11,399 nucleotides of DNA from Rhodospirillaceae bacterium (GTDB lineage: Bacteria; Pseudomonadota; Alphaproteobacteria; Micavibrionales; UBA2020): assembly GCA_003524565.1 (NCBI GenBank), contig DQGU01000207.1, positions 1 to 11,399 on the forward strand. Direction: 5' to 3'. The notes beneath the pieces are model-generated. The model was given only the letters and a program-made list of their open reading frames with translations, was not told the DNA's origin and did not search any database. The stretch's first letter is position 1. Each line of letters starts with the position of its first letter. This document shows, piece by piece, positions 8,527 through 11,399 of this stretch. The position numbers and the translations under genes are program-made.

Positions 8527-9977
8527 GACCCTTCGAAGCCCCTGCGCTGACGCCAGCATTTCCGGAAATTTTCCTCGGGCTGGTTACGCTGTTTCTCATC
8601 ATCCTCGGTGTTGCGCGCAAGGATGAAGATAGCACCACAGTCACCAATTTCAGCATCTTTGCGCTGATTGCCGTCGCGGCGGTGATGTTCCGTTTCAGCC
8701 ATGAAACGTTTAGCACCTTCAACGGCATGTTCGTGACGGACGGTTTTGCCGTTTACATGAAAATACTTATTCTGCTCGGCTCCGCGGTCACGATTTTCAT
8801 GTCGGCGCGCTATGTCGAGCGCCAGCGCATGGCGCGGTTCGAATATCCGGTGCTTATCCTGTTCTCGACGCTCGGCATGATGCTGATGACCTCGGCGAAT
8901 GACCTGATATCGCTTTATATGGCTTTGGAGCTGCAAAGCTTGCCGCTATACGTTCTCGCCGCTATGCGCCGCGACAGCGTGAAATCGACGGAGGCGGGGC
9001 TGAAATACTTCGTCCTCGGCGCGCTTTCTTCGGGGATGCTGCTTTATGGTTCTTCCCTTATTTACGGTTATACCGGCGCGACGAATTTCAACGACATCGC
9101 CGCTGCGCTCACCACGCATGAATTCCTGCCGGTCGGTGTTGTGACGGGCATGGTTCTGCTGCTTTCCGGTTTTGCCTTCAAGGTTGCGGCCGTGCCGTTC
9201 CACATGTGGACACCGGACGTGTACGAGGGGGCCCCCACATCTGTGACCGCGTTTTTCGCGATTGTACCCAAAATGGCCTCGCTCGCCCTGATGGTGCGCG
9301 TGTTCATGGGGCCGTTCGAGCCGATGGTCGATGAATGGCGTCAGGTCGTGGTACTGCTGGCTGTCGCGTCAATGGCACTTGGCGGTATTGCCGCGATTGC
9401 GCAGCAGAATATCAAGCGGATGCTGGCCTATAGTTCTATCGGCCACATGGGCTATGCCCTCGGCGGTATCGCCGCGGCCAGCGAACCGGGTATCAAGGCT
9501 GTCATCATCTATGTCACTATTTATATGATGACCAGCATCGGTACTTTCGCGATTGTGCTGATGATGAAACAAAAAGACCGCATGGTCGAAAACATCCGCG
9601 ACCTTTCGGGTCTGGCATCACGCCAGCCGATGATTGCGCTCAGCATGGCGATTATGATGTTCTCCATGGCGGGTATTCCGCCGCTGGCAGGCTTTTTCAG
9701 CAAGCTGTTCATCTTTCAGGCGGCGATTGATGCGGGGCTTTACGGCCTTGTGTTCATGGGCGTGATTACCTCGGTCATTTCGGCCTTTTACTACCTGCGC
9801 ATCGTCAAAATCATGTATTTCGACGCCGCGCCCGACGAAGGCATCGACCCCGCGACGGATGGTCGCTTGAACGCTGTTCTGGCAGTATCTTCTGTTGCGG
9901 TCGTTCTGTTCATTGTCATCCCTGTGCCTATTCTGGGCGCGGCGGGGACGGCGGCGGCGACGCTGTTCAGTCGATGA
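8523..9977 (+). CDS. nuoN: NADH-quinone oxidoreductase subunit N
   Basis: NuoN (mitochondrial ND2) is the innermost antiporter-like proton pump, next to NuoK. It is 484 residues with about 14 helices. Glu136 lies in LYMALELQSLPLYVLAAM. Lys161 follows in EAGLKYFVLGALSSG, then Lys220 in GFAFKVAAVPFHMWTPDVYE with the conserved GAPTSVTAFF just after, and Lys250 in AIVPKMASLAL. KRMLAYSSIGHMGYALGGI marks the second half-channel. The start ATG overlaps the nuoM stop by four bases, and a purine-rich GGGAGAGG at 8508-8515 precedes it. The stop overlaps the birA start in ATGA. This is the last nuo gene, as normal for the operon. Confidence 0.97.
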   Translation: MRPFEAPALTPAFPEIFLGLVTLFLIILGVARKDEDSTTVTNFSIFALIAVAAVMFRFSHETFSTFNGMFVTDGFAVYMKILILLGSAVTIFMSARYVERQRMARFEYPVLILFSTLGMMLMTSANDLISLYMALELQSLPLYVLAAMRRDSVKSTEAGLKYFVLGALSSGMLLYGSSLIYGYTGATNFNDIAAALTTHEFLPVGVVTGMVLLLSGFAFKVAAVPFHMWTPDVYEGAPTSVTAFFAIVPKMASLALMVRVFMGPFEPMVDEWRQVVVLLAVASMALGGIAAIAQQNIKRMLAYSSIGHMGYALGGIAAASEPGIKAVIIYVTIYMMTSIGTFAIVLMMKQKDRMVENIRDLSGLASRQPMIALSMAIMMFSMAGIPPLAGFFSKLFIFQAAIDAGLYGLVFMGVITSVISAFYYLRIVKIMYFDAAPDEGIDPATDGRLNAVLAVSSVAVVLFIVIPVPILGAAGTAAATLFSR

Positions 9978-10888
9978 TGGCGGCGACGATATCCGCCGAT
10001 ATACCTGCCATTACCGTGCTTGAAACCACGGGCAGCACGAATGACGATGCGAAAGAACGGGCGCGGGCGGGCGCGGCCGAGGGGACAGTCGTCCACGCGC
10101 TGCGTCAGACCGCAGGCCGCGGGCGGCAGGGCAATCACTGGATGTCCGAAGCCGGTAATCTTTACATGAGCATGATATTGCGCCCGAACGTCAGCGCCGC
10201 CGACAGCGGGCAGCTGTCGTTTCTTGCGGCCGTCGCGCTGGCGCAAACGGTGCAGGTGCTCTTGCCGCCGGGCAGCGATGTTGCGCTCAAATGGCCGAAC
10301 GACGTCTTGATTGGCGGACGCAAAGCCGCCGGTATTTTGCTCGAGGCTGAAAGCGCGGCGCAATCCGCAGGGCCTGAATGGCTTGTGCTGGGCATGGGGC
10401 TCAACCTGATGCACGCACCGGAGGGTGCGGTCAGCCTGCAATCCGCAGGGGCGGGAGATATTGACGTTGTACGCGCCCGCGATTTGCTGACGGGCAATGT
10501 GCTGGCGCTTTACCGCCGCTGGCGGGCGCTGACCGTGCTTGCGGCCCCCGCAATAGGCGCCCTGGTCGGCATCGCTCTGCCGATGGCGCTCGGCATGCCG
10601 ATTTCGTTCTTTTCGGTGGCCGCCCTTTTTGTGGTCATGGGGGCGGGGATCGACCATTCAGTGTTCCTGTTCGAAGCAGCGGAAACCGATGGGCAATCCA
10701 AAGAGCTTGTGGTCTTTCTGGCGGCGTTGACGACCATCCTGTCCATGGGCTTGTTGGGCCTCAGCGGGACCTATCCGGTCGCCAGTTTCGGCGTTGTTGT
10801 GGCGGCGGGAGTCACAGCGGCGTATGTCACGTCATTCGTTCCCGCCAGGGTGCGCAGGAGAAGCGTTCGTGCAGACAACCAAGACTGA
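9974..10888 (+). CDS. birA: Chimeric ORF: biotin-protein ligase (BirA) lacking its C-terminus, joined in frame to the end of an MMPL exporter
   Basis: The 304-residue ORF has two unrelated parts. Residues 1 to about 183 are a biotin-[acetyl-CoA-carboxylase] ligase, which makes biotinyl-AMP and attaches biotin to BCCP. No N-terminal DNA-binding domain is present, as in most Alphaproteobacteria. Biotin/ATP-site motifs are all there: TTGSTN (18-23), QTAGRGRQG (45-53), KWPND (106-110), Lys117 in GRKAAGIL and GMGLN (140-144). The match stops at LLTGNVLALYRRW. The rest of the catalytic domain and the SH3-like C-terminal domain, roughly 70 residues, are missing. Residues from about 184 are the last membrane helices of a transporter. 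The start ATG overlaps the nuoN stop (ATGA), a normal place for birA in Alphaproteobacteria, where type III pantothenate kinase and an RNase J homologue usually come next. I infer the ORF is an assembly or library chimera; as written, the ligase is probably inactive. Confidence 0.8.
   Translation: MMAATISADIPAITVLETTGSTNDDAKERARAGAAEGTVVHALRQTAGRGRQGNHWMSEAGNLYMSMILRPNVSAADSGQLSFLAAVALAQTVQVLLPPGSDVALKWPNDVLIGGRKAAGILLEAESAAQSAGPEWLVLGMGLNLMHAPEGAVSLQSAGAGDIDVVRARDLLTGNVLALYRRWRALTVLAAPAIGALVGIALPMALGMPISFFSVAALFVVMGAGIDHSVFLFEAAETDGQSKELVVFLAALTTILSMGLLGLSGTYPVASFGVVVAAGVTAAYVTSFVPARVRRRSVRADNQD
10514..10888 (+). pseudogene. 3' fragment of an MMPL/RND-family exporter
   Basis: Only the end of this gene is present. 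About 120 residues encode four membrane helices at roughly 187-208, 211-234, 246-264 and 267-289 of the fused ORF, matching the last four helices (TM9-12) of an MMPL-type exporter of about 750-800 residues. The diagnostic motif is GAGIDHSVFLFE, with Asp227 in the position of the GIDYGxFL motif of the family. The two periplasmic domains and the first eight helices are absent. Such exporters in aryl-polyene, xanthomonadin and similar lipid/pigment clusters are often followed by a FAD-dependent oxidoreductase, as here. The last residues (ARVRRRSVRADNQD) are a polar tail whose codons overlap the next gene by 20 bases. Nothing of this kind belongs in a nuo operon, so I read it as the remnant of another locus or genome. 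Confidence 0.7.
10856..10860 (+). promoter_or_regulatory. Ribosome binding site of the FAD-dependent oxidoreductase
   Basis: AGGAG sits eight bases before the GTG at 10869, inside the 3' end of the exporter fragment. It supports the GTG start, which gives a protein that reaches its dinucleotide-binding motif within about ten residues. The ATG at 10888 is in another frame and leads to a meaningless peptide. Confidence 0.75.
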
Positions 10889-11357
10889 TGTCGTCATCAT
10901 TGGCGCGGGGCCAGCCGGCTCGGTGGCGGCGGCGCTGCTGGCGCAGAAGGGCTACAAGGTTGAGGTGCTGGAGCGCCAATACTTCCCGCGCTTCTCGATC
11001 GGCGAAAGCCTGTTGGCGCAATCGATCGAATATATCGATCAGGCCGGCTTGCTCGATGACGTCGTCGCGCACGGCTTCCAGTTCAAGGACGGCGCGGCCT
11101 TCCACCTGAACGGCGAAACCACCTCGATCTATTTCCCGGACAAGAGCGCGCCTGGCCCCTCGACCACGTTCCAAGTGATGCGCGCCGATCTCGACGACAT
11201 CCTCGCCAAGGGCGCGGTGAAGAAGGGCGCGAACGTCCACTTCGGCCAGGAAGTGATCGGCTTTGAAAGCGACGACAACGGCGCGCGCGTCACCGTGAAG
11301 GACGACAAGGGCGGCGAGCGGATCATCGAAGCGCGCTTTGCGCTGGACGCCAGCGGC
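10869..11357 (+). CDS. FAD-dependent oxidoreductase, halogenase-like (N-terminal part, cut at contig end)
   Basis: The frame starts at GTG 10869 and has no stop before the window ends. The first 163 residues are real protein; the codons from 11358 on are adapter. The N-terminus has the Rossmann motif VVIIGAGPAGSVAA that binds the ADP part of FAD, then a strand ending in EVLERQ. Next comes the RFSIGESLL motif shared by flavin-dependent halogenases and the geranylgeranyl-reductase-like family. A substrate-side region with QVMRADLDDIL follows, and then ALDASG, the second FAD contact, right where the sequence is cut. The C-terminal half, where the halogenase WxWxIP motif would lie, is missing, so halogenase and plain oxidoreductase cannot be told apart. 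It overlaps the exporter fragment by 20 bases, which argues that those two genes are natural neighbours. Codon use is strict: all ten lysines are AAG and nine of ten isoleucines are ATC, unlike the mixed usage in nuoI. GC is near 64% in sampled lines. Confidence 0.75.
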
Positions 11358-11399
11358 AGATCGGAAGAGCATCGTGTAGGGGAGGAGGGGAGAGATCGG
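11358..11399. other. Residual Illumina TruSeq adapter sequence at the contig end
   Basis: The last 42 bases begin with the exact 13-base AGATCGGAAGAGC common to TruSeq adapters. They then follow the universal-adapter read-through sequence (GTCGTGTAGG and onward). Comparing with the adapter from memory I count 35 of 42 matches, with the mismatches towards the 3' end and mostly changes to G or A, as in poor-quality read tails. This is not genomic DNA. It should be removed, and the bases just before it deserve caution. Confidence 0.93.

Noticed and set aside
9974..10888. A genuinely new membrane-anchored biotin ligase fusion
   Set aside because: Both halves are truncated inside essential domains, the join lies under 1 kb from an adapter-contaminated contig end, and the downstream gene matches the exporter's usual context, not birA's. 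A chimera explains all of this more simply.
10888..11109. 73-residue ORF starting at ATG 10888
   Set aside because: Arg/Ser/Thr-rich reading in the wrong frame; the GTG-started frame at 10869 encodes a recognisable FAD-binding protein over the same bases.
10827..11372. 181-residue minus-strand ORF at the 3' end
   Set aside because: Antisense shadow of the oxidoreductase, and its first codons lie in adapter sequence.

Overview
The window is about 10 kb of an alphaproteobacterial respiratory complex I (NADH:quinone oxidoreductase, nuo) operon, all on the + strand, followed by a suspect 3' end. The nuoG-H-I-J-K-L-M-N order with birA straight after nuoN, NuoG without the extra N7 cysteine set, and the protein signatures (for example the NuoI and NuoH core motifs) fit Alphaproteobacteria. 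Hand-counted sample lines of the nuo genes are about 57-58% GC. I cannot name a genus. An Illumina adapter at the 3' end shows this is the end of a short-read assembly contig, quite possibly from a metagenome.

Layout. 1-448: small low-GC (about 43%) four-helix membrane protein of unknown function, just upstream of nuoG. 451-2484: nuoG (Fe-S subunit of the peripheral arm). 2484-3548: nuoH (membrane subunit at the quinone site). 3552-4040: nuoI (two 4Fe-4S clusters). 4052-4669: nuoJ. 4671-4982: nuoK. 5017-6948: nuoL. 6961-8526: nuoM. 8523-9977: nuoN. Genes are separated by 0-34 bases or overlap by 1-4 bases, so this is one co-transcribed, partly translationally coupled unit. I see no internal promoter or terminator. 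nuoA-F are expected just upstream of the window.

Working together: electrons from NADH (oxidised by NuoF, not in the window) pass through the Fe-S clusters of NuoG and NuoI to quinone at the NuoH interface. That drives proton pumping through the NuoL, M and N antiporter-like subunits and the NuoJ/K/H channel. All eight nuo genes look intact, with their cluster ligands or key membrane Glu/Lys residues.

3' end (9974-11399). birA starts with a 4-base overlap with nuoN but loses its C-terminus. Near 10514-10525 it runs in frame into the last four transmembrane helices of an MMPL/RND-type exporter. A GTG-started FAD-dependent oxidoreductase (halogenase-like) follows and is cut at 11357 by 42 bases resembling Illumina TruSeq adapter. 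The exporter plus oxidoreductase pair is typical of aryl-polyene-like or pigment clusters, not of a nuo operon. The most economical reading is a chimeric contig end, not a new fusion system. I found no convincing novel biological system; the main open biological question is the low-GC membrane protein ahead of nuoG.
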